Shown one piece after another: positions 17,458-26,610 of a stretch of DNA of 64,000 bases; the stretch's first letter is position 1, and each line of letters opens with the position of its first letter. Position numbers and translations under genes: made by a program. This DNA is from Halobacteriovoraceae bacterium (GTDB taxonomy: Bacteria > Bdellovibrionota > Bacteriovoracia > Bacteriovoracales > Bacteriovoracaceae), in assembly GCA_002711995.1 (NCBI GenBank), contig PASN01000013.1:1-64000 (forward strand), given 5' to 3'. The notes under the pieces were generated by a model that saw nothing but the letters and a program-made list of their open reading frames with translations, was not told the origin of the DNA and searched no databases.

Positions 17458-18621
17458 ATGGGCTCCACTTGGTCCATTTTTAAGATCATTTCTGAAGGAA
17501 GGGCCGCGACACGCTTTCTCGTTGCGGCCTTGTTAAGCTTTTCATTTTCTATTTCCGTAATTTTATCAACTATAGGGCTCATGGATGGTTTCGAAATTAG
17601 TCTTCGAAACTCATTGAAGGGATCCTCTGGAGATTTTCAAGTCACGTCAACTAAGGGTTATTTCCTCTTGGAGAATCTTGAAAATTCATTGAAAGACTAT
17701 GAATGGTCTCCTGTTATGCAGGTTGAGGCGTTTGCTGTGGCAAACGAAGTTAATAAAGGCGTTTTGGTTAAAGGCGTTGAACCAAGCAGTTTCAATAAGG
17801 TTACTGGTCTTGATCTTGATTTGAATAAGGGGATTGCAATAGGCCATGTTCTGGCTGAAGAACTAAACCTTAATATTGGAGACAGCATAAGGTTAACTTT
17901 TGCCAGTGACAAGATGAGGGATCAGGCAGGGGCCATCCTAAAGAATTACGCTGTGGATTCAATTGTAACTCACGGAATTTATGAGAAAGACCTGAGGTTT
18001 GTCTATATATCTCGCAATGAACTTCTTGAGACTTTTAAATATAAACAAGGTGCAGTGAACAAGTTATTGGTTGCTGGCAACGATGGTGAGAACTTTGAGA
18101 CCTCTCTATCAAGACTGGAGCAAACTTTAACAACTCCGTACAAGGTTGAGCCTTATTGGGCGGAATACAAAACTTTATTGAAGGCCGTAGAGGTGGAGAA
18201 GACGTCAATCAGCTTGATTCTACAAATCATTGTGGTTGTGGCCATCTTTAATGTTGTTGCTTTCATTATTTATATTATGGAAAAGAAATCTCAAGAGTTC
18301 TTTTTGTTAAGAGCGTTTGGAGCAAGCATTTCCACTATCTCTAGGTTTTGGAAGGTGTTGCTTTTCTTTATATGGTTTGTTTCCTCCCTGGTTGCAGTCG
18401 TTATGACTTGGGTCTTTAATTTGGTGATTGGAAAATTGCCAGTCTTTGAACTTCCAGGGGATATTTACGTTCTGAGCAAGCTTGAAATAATCCTTGGCCT
18501 GGAAGATTATTTATTGGTCTTCTCTTTGGCCTTTTTCTGGATATTCTTAATAGGCACGGTAACGATGTGGAGAATGAAGAAACGGACGGTTCTTTCTGGC
18601 CTAAGACAGGAGTTTAAGTAA
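17458..18621 (+). CDS. LolC/LolE-type lipoprotein-releasing ABC permease
   Basis: 387 residues with FtsX/MacB topology: TM1 (about 22-44), a periplasmic domain of about 210 residues, then three TM segments near 255-280, 300-325 and 350-375. With the adjacent LolD ATPase it would extract lipoproteins from the inner membrane for LolA. Only one permease gene is next to lolD, so this may be a LolF-like homodimer rather than LolC/LolE, unless a second gene is elsewhere. The ATG follows the lysS stop directly, and the stop overlaps the lolD start (TAATG). Confidence 0.85.
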   Translation: MGSTWSIFKIISEGRAATRFLVAALLSFSFSISVILSTIGLMDGFEISLRNSLKGSSGDFQVTSTKGYFLLENLENSLKDYEWSPVMQVEAFAVANEVNKGVLVKGVEPSSFNKVTGLDLDLNKGIAIGHVLAEELNLNIGDSIRLTFASDKMRDQAGAILKNYAVDSIVTHGIYEKDLRFVYISRNELLETFKYKQGAVNKLLVAGNDGENFETSLSRLEQTLTTPYKVEPYWAEYKTLLKAVEVEKTSISLILQIIVVVAIFNVVAFIIYIMEKKSQEFFLLRAFGASISTISRFWKVLLFFIWFVSSLVAVVMTWVFNLVIGKLPVFELPGDIYVLSKLEIILGLEDYLLVFSLAFFWIFLIGTVTMWRMKKRTVLSGLRQEFK

Positions 18622-19280
18622 TGAGTTTTATAGAGTGTCTGAATGTTCAAAAAAGCTTTGGCCCAACTAAGGTTTTGCGCGGAATTGATTTTAGTCTAGA
18701 GGCGAGAGAGCAAGTGGCGTTAGTTGGCGCTTCTGGCTCAGGAAAGTCGACCTTCCTTTATCTTTTAGGTGGCCTGGACACGGCCGATGAGGGGACTGTT
18801 AAAGTAAATTCCAAAGAATTGGCAAAAATGAATGATCAAGGTCTAGCAAACTACAGAAACAATGCTGTGGGCTTTATATTTCAATTTCATTTCTTGCTTC
18901 CCTCTATGAATTGTTTGGATAACTTGTTGTTGCCTGCAAAGATTGGAAATCATTCTATGAAGAAAACAAAAGAACATGTGCTGGAGCTTGTCGAAAGACT
19001 GGGTGTGTCACACTGCTTGAAAAAGTACCCTTACGAAATATCAGGGGGAGAGCAGCAAAGGATTAACATTATAAGAGCTCTTTCACTGAAGCCTTCACTG
19101 CTGCTGTGCGATGAGCCTACTGGAAACCTGGATAGTAAAAACTCTGAGCTTGTTTCTAACACTCTCTCGGAACTTGCTAGAGATTACAATAGTGCAATGA
19201 TTGTGGTGACTCATGACAATAATGTTGCGTCGCACTTTCCAAGGAAAATAGTCATTGAAGATGGTCGGATAATTAGCTAA
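18621..19280 (+). CDS. lolD: LolD-type ABC transporter ATPase
   Basis: 219 residues. Walker A is GASGSGKSTFLYLLGGLD (about 38), the Q-loop is in FIFQFHFLLPSMN, the signature is ISGGEQQRINIIRAL and Walker B is LLLCDEPTGNLD, followed by the switch His in VVTHDNN. The FQFHFLLP stretch and GNLDS block are typical of the LolD/MacB subfamily. It powers the preceding permease at the inner membrane. It starts inside the permease stop codon and leads into bamA after 52 nt. Confidence 0.9.
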   Translation: MSFIECLNVQKSFGPTKVLRGIDFSLEAREQVALVGASGSGKSTFLYLLGGLDTADEGTVKVNSKELAKMNDQGLANYRNNAVGFIFQFHFLLPSMNCLDNLLLPAKIGNHSMKKTKEHVLELVERLGVSHCLKKYPYEISGGEQQRINIIRALSLKPSLLLCDEPTGNLDSKNSELVSNTLSELARDYNSAMIVVTHDNNVASHFPRKIVIEDGRIIS

Positions 19281-19332
19281 TATCACTCTCAATTAGTGAT
19301 TTCCATAGCTTGCTAAAAGGTTCAAAGCATTC

Positions 19333-21624
19333 ATGTTTAAGTATATTCTTTTATCTATTCATCTATTATGTGTTTCTTCTTTTGCTCAAGAAAGTTTGGG
19401 AAAGGTTGAAAACTTTTTTAAAGTTGATGGGATTGAGGTTGCCGGTGCGAAAAAGGTTGAACCTGAGGCCGTTATTGAGAAAATTTCTCTTAAAGAGGGA
19501 AGCATGGCCACCAACTACTCAATCCGAGAGGCCATTAAATCCATTTATGATTTGAAATATTTTGAAATCGTTGAGGCACACCAAATAAAGAAGGATGGTA
19601 AAAACATTCTTCAGTTCAAAGTAAAAGAAAAGCCTATCGTCAGTAAGATAATCTTTGAAGGCAACGACGAAGTGTCTTCTGATGATTTAAGAGAGCAAGT
19701 TAAGACCAGAGAATTCAATATCTTGGATGTTAACACTGTTAAGTCAGACGTGGCCAAGGTTCAAGACTTCTATGAAGAGAAGGGATTCTTTCTGGCAAAT
19801 GTAGACTACGAGCTGGTTCCTAATTCTTTGGGTGGAGTGGATTTAAAATTCATGGTCAGAGAATTCGACAAGGTTAGAGTTAAGAGAATTATGTTCCTGG
19901 GCAATAATGAAATCGAAGACGATGAGCTTAAAGGGTTTATGCAAACTCGTGAAGAGTCGTTGTTTTCTCCACTAAGCGGCTCAGGAAACTTTAAAGAATT
20001 TAATTTTAAGAACGATGTGGAAAGATTGAAGTATCTGTATAAAACCAGAGGCTACCTTCAAGTAAACATTGGCAATCCTTCCATAACGGTTTCTGAAGAT
20101 AAAAAGTGGATTTTCATAACTATTAAAGTTAATGAAGGCCCTAAATTTTCAATCAACAATATCTTTTATAATGGTGAATTGCTATTCACCGAAAGTGAGA
20201 TGAGAGAAAAAACTCAGCTCAAGTCCGGGGACACATATTCAGAAGAAACCCTTCGTCAGGACATTCAGGCCTTAACAGAAATGTATCAAGACAAAGGTTA
20301 TGCCTTTGCCAACGTTCTTAGAACTTTGCAAATGGTTCCTGGCGAGAACAAGGTGGATATCAACTACTCATTTGAAAAAGGTGAGATCGCCTACTTTGGA
20401 AAGATCATTGTTAAAGGCAATACTAAAACTCGTGACAAGGTTGTAAGAAGAGAGCTTAGAATTCACGAAGGTATGATGTACTCCGGATCTCTCTTAAGAA
20501 AGTCCAAGGAAAATGTAGTAAGACTTGGATTCTTTGAGCCTGCAAGTGTTGTATTCAACACAGTTTCTCCTAAAGGAAGCAATAATGTTCTTAACGTGGA
20601 AATTTCCGTAAAAGAGAGACAAACAGGCCAAATCTCTGTAGGTGCCGGTTACTCAACTGCTACTAAGGGCTTTTTCCAGGCCTCAGTTTCCCAAAACAAC
20701 TTTAGAGGTTTGGGACAAAACCTAAACTTAAACGTTTCACTGGCAGAGCAACAGAAGACATACAACCTAGGGTTCACAGAGCCGTACTTCCTGGACACTA
20801 AATGGACTGCTGGTGGTGATATCTACAGAACTCAAAGTGGGTTAATCAGCTCCTTTAGCTCTGAAAAATATGGTGGGGACGTAAGAGTCGGCTATCCAAT
20901 ATTTGAATACACAAGACTCTTTATGACTTTAAGACATGAAGTTACAGATATTCAAAACGTAAGAAACCCTACAGTTGATGAAGATATTGAAAATGGCACG
21001 GCGGCCACAGTGCAAATGTCTTTAAGAATGGATAAAAGAAATAATATCTTTGAGCCTAGTGATGGTCACTTTGGTTCTGCCACCATCGAGTATGCTGGTT
21101 TTTATGGAGATCAGAAATGGTTGAAAGCGTCTCTTGAAGGACGCTTCTATGAGCCAGTTTACAAAGAATTGGTATTTAGATCTAGACTTAGAGCTGAACA
21201 GTTAATGAAAACCTCAACGCGAGAGCTGCCAAGAACTGAGAAGTTTCAATTAGGTGGCGCTAGAAACATGCGTGGTTATGACTTTGAAGATATTGGACCA
21301 AAAGAGTTGTTGGAAGATGAAATTTCCGGCGAAGAGAGACTCTTTAATATTGGTGGTCAGTTCTCAATACTGACAACACTTGAGCTAGAGCATCCACTAA
21401 TCAAAGAAGCTGGCCTTAAGTGGGTTGTGTTCTATGATGCTGGTAACGTATATGAAAACTCCTTTGGGGAGGATGGAAATATTACCTTAAGACAAGACTA
21501 CGGTTTTGGTTTTAGGTGGTTCTCTCCAATAGGTGTGTTAAGATTTGAATTTGGATATCCAATTGATCCGGAAGAGGGACAAGACGGTCAACAATTCCAT
21601 TTCGATATTGGACAGTTGTTTTAA
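19333..21624 (+). CDS. bamA: Outer-membrane protein assembly factor BamA
   Basis: 763 residues: a signal peptide (MFKYILLSIHLLCVSSFAQ), five POTRA domains (about 27-345) and an Omp85 barrel (about 430-763). Barrel landmarks include FRGLGQNLNLNVSL, the LGGARNMRGYDF region (the VRGF/Y motif of the Omp85 lock loop) and a terminal phenylalanine (FDIGQLF). BamA inserts beta-barrel proteins, including the OMPs in this window. No strong Shine-Dalgarno precedes the ATG; AAAGG lies about 14 nt upstream. The neighbours skp and lpxD follow in the order widespread in Proteobacteria. Confidence 0.97.
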   Translation: MFKYILLSIHLLCVSSFAQESLGKVENFFKVDGIEVAGAKKVEPEAVIEKISLKEGSMATNYSIREAIKSIYDLKYFEIVEAHQIKKDGKNILQFKVKEKPIVSKIIFEGNDEVSSDDLREQVKTREFNILDVNTVKSDVAKVQDFYEEKGFFLANVDYELVPNSLGGVDLKFMVREFDKVRVKRIMFLGNNEIEDDELKGFMQTREESLFSPLSGSGNFKEFNFKNDVERLKYLYKTRGYLQVNIGNPSITVSEDKKWIFITIKVNEGPKFSINNIFYNGELLFTESEMREKTQLKSGDTYSEETLRQDIQALTEMYQDKGYAFANVLRTLQMVPGENKVDINYSFEKGEIAYFGKIIVKGNTKTRDKVVRRELRIHEGMMYSGSLLRKSKENVVRLGFFEPASVVFNTVSPKGSNNVLNVEISVKERQTGQISVGAGYSTATKGFFQASVSQNNFRGLGQNLNLNVSLAEQQKTYNLGFTEPYFLDTKWTAGGDIYRTQSGLISSFSSEKYGGDVRVGYPIFEYTRLFMTLRHEVTDIQNVRNPTVDEDIENGTAATVQMSLRMDKRNNIFEPSDGHFGSATIEYAGFYGDQKWLKASLEGRFYEPVYKELVFRSRLRAEQLMKTSTRELPRTEKFQLGGARNMRGYDFEDIGPKELLEDEISGEERLFNIGGQFSILTTLELEHPLIKEAGLKWVVFYDAGNVYENSFGEDGNITLRQDYGFGFRWFSPIGVLRFEFGYPIDPEEGQDGQQFHFDIGQLF

Positions 21625-21665
21625 GTTGCTGCTCACATAGTATGTGGGGTTTTAAGGAGGAAAGA

Positions 21666-22169
21666 ATGAAAAATTTAATTATGGTAATCGCGCTGGCCTT
21701 TTCTTTTTCTGCCATGGCGGAAGTAAAGATAGGTGTTGTTAACATACAAAAAGTCATCACTTCAATTGGTGAAGGCAAAAGTGTTATGAAGACTTTGGAA
21801 AAGTCTTTTAAATCAAAGCAAAAAGAAATCAAGTCTGAAGAGGAAGCTATTAAAAAACTTCAGCAGGACTATCAAAAGCAAAGCTCTCTTTTGAGTGACA
21901 AGGCCAAAGCTAAAAAAGAAGATGAGATTAGAAAGAAAATTTCAAGTCTTCAAAGAAAGACCATGGAATATCAAAAAAATATCCAAAACCAAGAGAAGCA
22001 GCTAAAGAAGCCAATCTTGGAAAAGCTTAAGCCTGTAATAGACTCCGTAAGTAAAGATAAAGGCGTTGCTTTGACTTTTGAAGCTTCTTCTTCTCCAGTT
22101 GTTTACGCTCAAAAACAAATTGATATCACTTCAGACGTTATTAAGGCGTACGACAAAAAACACAAGTAA
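21666..22169 (+). CDS. skp: OmpH/Skp-family periplasmic chaperone
   Basis: 167 residues with a signal peptide (MKNLIMVIALAFSFSAMA) and VKIGVVNIQKVI, the usual start of mature Skp. The middle (about 40-130) is a Lys/Glu/Gln-rich coiled coil, the tentacle region that holds unfolded outer-membrane proteins. A very strong AAGGAGG lies 6 nt before ATG 21666, which decides the start. It lies between bamA and lpxD, the standard context. Confidence 0.93.
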   Translation: MKNLIMVIALAFSFSAMAEVKIGVVNIQKVITSIGEGKSVMKTLEKSFKSKQKEIKSEEEAIKKLQQDYQKQSSLLSDKAKAKKEDEIRKKISSLQRKTMEYQKNIQNQEKQLKKPILEKLKPVIDSVSKDKGVALTFEASSSPVVYAQKQIDITSDVIKAYDKKHK

Positions 22170-22172
22170 GTT

Positions 22173-23201
22173 ATGAAATTTAGCGAACTAAAAAGCGTTG
22201 GTCCCTCTCTGAATTTAAAGTTCGGAGAGGAAGACCAAATTGATATTCATTCTATTTCCACTCCATCCACTCCATTAGAAAATACCTTTGTATTTATTAA
22301 GAATAAGAAATTCTTGGAAAGTTTTCTAAGTGGAGATCTTTGTTCCAATCTTGGAGCTGTTTTTACAAACAAGCTTTTCGAAACTTTGGATGAAGAGCAG
22401 TTAAAGGAACTCAAAGAAAAGCTGTCTTGGCTTGCAACAGTTGAGAGTGTGGAAGAAGCAATGTGCGCTTTTTCCAAACCTTTTTATGATCAAAAGTTTT
22501 CTAGTTTAAATCTTCATGTGGATGGAAGACAGATGGGATCCGCTGAGATTGATCCCTCCGCTGAAATCGCCCAAAATGTTTTTATAGGAGAAGGCGTAAA
22601 GGTTGGACCGAATGTCACCATTATGCCTGGGTGTGTGATCATGTCCAATAGCGAGATTGGAGCTGGGACCATACTATTTCCAAACGTCACCATATATCCT
22701 TACACAAGTTTAGGCGGCAATTGCAGAATTCATTCGAACACAACCATTGGTTCGGATGGCTTCGGTTATAACTTCCTAGGTGGCGAACATAAAAAGGTTT
22801 GGCACTTTGGAGGCGTTGTCATTAAAGACAATGTTGAGATTGGCGCCAACTCCGCTGTGGATGCAGGCGCGTTTACGCCAACTTTTATTGATAGTGGCAC
22901 AAAAATTGATAACTTTTGCCAAGTTGCCCACAACTCCAAAGTGGGGAAACATTGTGTAATTTGCGGCAGGGCCGGAGTTGCTGGAAGTGTTACCCTTGAT
23001 GACTATGTCATTATGGGGGCCGGCAGTGGTTGCGCGCCTGGAGCACATCTTAAAACAGGCACCCAAGTAGCCGCGATGGGGATTGTTAGTGAAAACGCGG
23101 TATGGGGTCCTAAGGCCGTCTTGGCAGGCCATCCCGCTCGACCTTTAAAAGAATGGCTTAGAACTCAGGCCAAAATTAATATTCTGACTAAGAAAAAGTA
23201 G
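22173..23201 (+). CDS. lpxD: UDP-3-O-acylglucosamine N-acyltransferase
   Basis: 342 residues. An N-terminal uridine-binding domain (about 1-110) is followed by a left-handed beta-helix of hexapeptide repeats (about 118-300) and a C-terminal helix. The catalytic His is expected in FCQVAHNSKVG, matching the E. coli QIAHNV segment, and GSDGFGYNF is the family's acyl-binding stretch. LpxD adds the N-linked hydroxyacyl chain in lipid A synthesis. The start is 3 nt after the skp stop and fabZ follows after 7 nt. Confidence 0.95.
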   Translation: MKFSELKSVGPSLNLKFGEEDQIDIHSISTPSTPLENTFVFIKNKKFLESFLSGDLCSNLGAVFTNKLFETLDEEQLKELKEKLSWLATVESVEEAMCAFSKPFYDQKFSSLNLHVDGRQMGSAEIDPSAEIAQNVFIGEGVKVGPNVTIMPGCVIMSNSEIGAGTILFPNVTIYPYTSLGGNCRIHSNTTIGSDGFGYNFLGGEHKKVWHFGGVVIKDNVEIGANSAVDAGAFTPTFIDSGTKIDNFCQVAHNSKVGKHCVICGRAGVAGSVTLDDYVIMGAGSGCAPGAHLKTGTQVAAMGIVSENAVWGPKAVLAGHPARPLKEWLRTQAKINILTKKK

Positions 23202-23208
23202 GTTGATT

Positions 23209-23709
23209 ATGCTAATGGACAAAAATCAGGTTGTAGACTTTTTACCGCATCGAGATCCTTTTCTGTTTATTGACAGTGTTTCGGAGGTGGATACTTCCGG
23301 TTGTGAAAGCCAAACAGAATTTAATGAAGCAAAAGACCTTGTCGGGGCCACAGTTGTTGCTAATTTCGAAATCAAAGACGATCTTGAAATTTTGAAAGGT
23401 CACTTCCCTGGCAATCCTATTTTACCAGGTGTGGTTCAAGTTGAAATGATGGCGCAAGCAAGTGCGTTTCTTTCAGTGCCTCTAGTCGGAACCGATATGG
23501 CCGAGTATGAAGTTGAAACCCTTTTATTGTCAGTGGACAAGGCCAAGTTTAGAAAACCATTGGTCCCTGGAATGAAGTTGGAAATTAAAGCTCACCTAAT
23601 GAAAGTTAGGGCGGGAATGGCAAGTTATGAAGGCCTTATAACTTGTGAAGGAAATAAAATCGCCGAGGCGGTGATTATGGCCTCGGTAAAAATTACTAAA
23701 AAAGATTAA
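23209..23709 (+). CDS. fabZ: 3-hydroxyacyl-ACP dehydratase FabZ
   Basis: 166 residues with a hot-dog fold. The catalytic His is in KGHFPGNPILPGVVQVEMMAQ (about 64-84), with the paired Glu in the same stretch. FLPHRDPFLFIDSV at the N-terminus is the usual FabZ opening. Roughly 15 extra residues (about 28-45) separate the first strand from the core, which makes it slightly longer than E. coli FabZ (151). I chose ATG 23209, 6 nt after TAGG. It competes with LpxA and LpxD for hydroxyacyl-ACP, which explains its place between them. Confidence 0.94.
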   Translation: MLMDKNQVVDFLPHRDPFLFIDSVSEVDTSGCESQTEFNEAKDLVGATVVANFEIKDDLEILKGHFPGNPILPGVVQVEMMAQASAFLSVPLVGTDMAEYEVETLLLSVDKAKFRKPLVPGMKLEIKAHLMKVRAGMASYEGLITCEGNKIAEAVIMASVKITKKD

Positions 23710-23720
23710 AAAGGAACTCA

Positions 23721-24515
23721 ATGAGTGTAGAGATTCACCCGACGGCAATCGTTGAAGAGGGTGCGAAGTTTGGAGAAAATGTTAAGGTTGGTCCATATTG
23801 TATTATAGGGGCCAACGTATCAGTGGGTGATGGAACTAAGCTTAAGTCCCACGTGGTCTTAGAAGGACATACGACTATTGGAAAGAACAACGATATCCAT
23901 CAGTTCTGCTCAATCGGAGTGCCACCTCAAGATAAAAGCTACAATGGAGAGCCTACTGAGACAATTATTGGCGATAACAATCTGTTCAGAGAAAATGTGA
24001 CAGTACACAGAGCAACAACTAAACAAGATCACAAAACAGTGGTTGGAAACAATGGCTATTTTATGGCCGGCGTTCACATCGCCCATGATTGCGTTGTTGG
24101 GGACAATGTCACAATGGCCAACAACACGCTTTTGGCCGGGCATGTTCATATTGGTGATTTTGTTCAAATGGGCGGAGCGTGTGGAATCACTCCTTTTGTT
24201 AACATCGGTAGGGGAGCATTTATTGGCGCGGCCAGTGCGATTGACAGAGATATCCCTCACTTTTGCGCGGCCCTTGGCAATAGAATTAGACTCAAAGGCG
24301 TTAACATTATCGGAATGAAGAGAAGAGGATACACCAAGGACCAAATATCGGAAGTTGTTGAGTTTTACAGAATCATGGAGGCGAGTGCTCTTTCCGCCAA
24401 GGCCTTCGTGGAGCATCCTGAAAACTTAGAGGATTATAAGAACAACCCTGTAATACAGGAACTGGTAGAGTTTATCTCTAAAAGTGAGATTGGGCTTCCT
24501 CCATTTATGTCTTAA
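23721..24515 (+). CDS. lpxA: UDP-N-acetylglucosamine acyltransferase LpxA
   Basis: 264 residues (E. coli 262): a beta-helix of hexapeptide repeats (about 1-190) and a C-terminal helical domain. The catalytic His125 equivalent is in HIAHDC, and H144 is kept in LAGHVHIGDF. By alignment from memory, E. coli His160 (VHQF) is Thr here (ITPF), and the acyl-chain ruler Gly173 is Ala (FIGA). LpxA performs the first acylation of lipid A. The next gene is a Gfo/Idh oxidoreductase, as expected where LpxA uses an amino-sugar acceptor. Confidence 0.95.
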   Translation: MSVEIHPTAIVEEGAKFGENVKVGPYCIIGANVSVGDGTKLKSHVVLEGHTTIGKNNDIHQFCSIGVPPQDKSYNGEPTETIIGDNNLFRENVTVHRATTKQDHKTVVGNNGYFMAGVHIAHDCVVGDNVTMANNTLLAGHVHIGDFVQMGGACGITPFVNIGRGAFIGAASAIDRDIPHFCAALGNRIRLKGVNIIGMKRRGYTKDQISEVVEFYRIMEASALSAKAFVEHPENLEDYKNNPVIQELVEFISKSEIGLPPFMS

Positions 24516-24527
24516 AAGGATTAAATT

Positions 24528-25478
24528 ATGAGTAATAAGGTTAGAGTTGCAGTCGTGGGCTATGGGCATCTAGGTAGATGGCATGCTCAAAAGGCTGACC
24601 AATTTGATACATGTGAACTTGTGGCAATCGTTGAGTCCTACTCTGCGAATCAGGAAAAAGCGAAACAGGCCCATGCAAACACAAAAATAGTAAATGACAT
24701 TAGTGAAGTCATGGGCGAGATCGATGCCGCGGTTGTCGTGACTCCCACCTCGACTCACTATGAACTTGTAAAAATGCTGCTTGAAAACAATAAACATGTT
24801 TTCTGCGAAAAACCATTGTGCTCCACAGTTGAAGAGGCAAATTCACTTAAAGAGAACCTGAAAGAAGGACTTGTTCTTCAGGTTGGCCATAGTGAAAGAT
24901 GTCACCAAGCGTGGGAGCTTTTAAACAAGGACATTGGCGATATAAAAGGCGCGGCCACTTTGAAAATTGAAAGAGTCGCCGCCTTTAAAGGTAGAGCGAC
25001 CGATGTGGACGTTGTTCAAGACCTTATGATTCACGACCTGGATTTGACTCGCTTTTTGCTTCAAAGAAAAGTTAAGTCGGTTAGGGCCTATGGGCACAAG
25101 ATTAGAACGGGCAAATGGGACCAGGTAAATGCTGTCTTAAATTTTGAAGATGGCTCTGTTGCCATGATTGCGAGTGGCAGAAATCATGTGAGGGAAGTGA
25201 GAAGTCTTGAAATTACCCACGACAATGGGTGTTTCTTTGTGGATCTTTTTAGAAATAAAATTGCCACAGCTACGGACACAGATTATGGAGAAGGCGAGTA
25301 CGTTAAAGAGTTTGACTATGAAAAAAGAGATCATTTACTCATTGAACAGGAAAACTTCTACAATTCCATTTTAAACAATAAAGCGCCAATGGTTGGATAT
25401 GAGGACGGGCTCAAAGCAATAGAGCTTGTTCAGGCCGTGCTAACCAGTTTGGAAACGGGTAAAGAGGTTGAAGTCTAA
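24528..25478 (+). CDS. Gfo/Idh/MocA oxidoreductase, GnnA-like candidate
   Basis: 316 residues. The N-terminal Rossmann fold has VAVVGYGHLGRWHAQK (about 6-21), and the signature EKPLC follows VVTPTSTHYELV near residues 70-96. The C-terminal Gfo/Idh domain contains VVQDLMIHDLDLTRFLL. Its position between lpxA and lpxB matches gnnA of Acidithiobacillus, whose product oxidises C3 of UDP-GlcNAc so that an aminotransferase (GnnB) can make UDP-GlcNAc3N. No gnnB-like gene lies next to it. The end overlaps lpxB by 11 nt. Confidence 0.85.
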   Translation: MSNKVRVAVVGYGHLGRWHAQKADQFDTCELVAIVESYSANQEKAKQAHANTKIVNDISEVMGEIDAAVVVTPTSTHYELVKMLLENNKHVFCEKPLCSTVEEANSLKENLKEGLVLQVGHSERCHQAWELLNKDIGDIKGAATLKIERVAAFKGRATDVDVVQDLMIHDLDLTRFLLQRKVKSVRAYGHKIRTGKWDQVNAVLNFEDGSVAMIASGRNHVREVRSLEITHDNGCFFVDLFRNKIATATDTDYGEGEYVKEFDYEKRDHLLIEQENFYNSILNNKAPMVGYEDGLKAIELVQAVLTSLETGKEVEV

Positions 25479-26610
25479 ACAAAGCTGTCTAATATTGGCC
25501 GGAGAAAGATCCGGAGAAGATCACGCTCTTACCTTCTTTGATGAACTTAAAGAGGCTGTTCCTGACTGCGATTTTTATGGTGTGGCCGGGGACCGTCTTA
25601 GATCAAGAGGAGTTGAAACACTCTACGATGTAAAAGATTTTTCTGGAATTGGAATTTCTGAGATTCTCTCAAAGATTCCTTTCTATTTTAAAGCTTTGGA
25701 TAAGATTGTTGATGAGGTGGATAGGCGTCAAACTAAGGCGGCGATCTTGATTGACTTTCAAGGCTTTAATTTAAAGCTTGCCAAGAAGCTTAAAAAGCGA
25801 GGCGTGAAGGTTCTCTATTATGTAGCTCCCCAAGCATGGGCGTGGAAGGCCTATCGCGCCAAGGCCTTGCAAAAATACGTTCACACTCTATTCACAATTC
25901 TGCCTTTTGAGAAAAAGTGGTTTTCAGATAGAGGAGTGTCAAAGACTCGATCTGTTATCCACCCTCTCATGATTGAGCACGGTGAGAGATTAAAGAGCGT
26001 AAGGGTAAAGAAACACTCTGACTTTTCGAACAGAAAAAAACGAGTCCTGCTTCTGCCGGGAAGTAGGAGAAGCGAGGTCACTGTTCTATTGCCTATATAT
26101 GAAAAGGCCATGAACTTACTTTCAGAAAGTGAAGACTTTGAACTGGGTATAGTAAATGTGGAAAGTGTTCCTGAGGAGTGCTATGAAAGCAACCTTGACT
26201 TTGACAAGGTTTATGATTCTGAGGAACTTCCCAAAGCATTTGAATGGGCCGATATGTGTGTGGCCGCATCCGGAACAGTTACTCTTTCTTGTGGACTATA
26301 TGGAGTGCCGACAGTTGTGTGCTACAAGCTAAGCCTTGTAACAGAATTCATATTTAGTTTGATCGTGAAATATGATGGCCCTGTTTCACTAACCAATATC
26401 ACTCATCAAAAATATTTGTTTCCAGAGCTTATCCAACACCATGCCGACAGGTACAATATTGTAAAACATCTCAAAAAGTGGATGGATGATCCTAAAGAGT
26501 ATGATCGTGTGGCAGAAGAGCTTTTCAACACCAAACAGATGCTAAGCGGAGAGGATTTTTCGGTTCCTCAATACATGGCAGAAGTGATACAATCCAGTTA
26601 TGAATCTTAA
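25468..26610 (+). CDS. lpxB: Lipid-A-disaccharide synthase
   Basis: 380 residues of GT19 type. The N-terminus LILAGERSGEDHAL replaces the usual GE-SGD motif with an extra residue. VAPQAWAWKAYRAK (about 115-130) and LLLPGSRRSEVTVLLP are typical, as is CVAASGTVTLSCGLYGVPTVVCYK. LpxB joins UDP-diacylglucosamine and lipid X. The only in-frame start is TTG 25468, 11 nt inside the preceding gene; AAAGAGG directly abuts it, so translation is probably coupled. The end overlaps lpxK by 11 nt. Confidence 0.93.
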   Translation: MKSKQSCLILAGERSGEDHALTFFDELKEAVPDCDFYGVAGDRLRSRGVETLYDVKDFSGIGISEILSKIPFYFKALDKIVDEVDRRQTKAAILIDFQGFNLKLAKKLKKRGVKVLYYVAPQAWAWKAYRAKALQKYVHTLFTILPFEKKWFSDRGVSKTRSVIHPLMIEHGERLKSVRVKKHSDFSNRKKRVLLLPGSRRSEVTVLLPIYEKAMNLLSESEDFELGIVNVESVPEECYESNLDFDKVYDSEELPKAFEWADMCVAASGTVTLSCGLYGVPTVVCYKLSLVTEFIFSLIVKYDGPVSLTNITHQKYLFPELIQHHADRYNIVKHLKKWMDDPKEYDRVAEELFNTKQMLSGEDFSVPQYMAEVIQSSYES

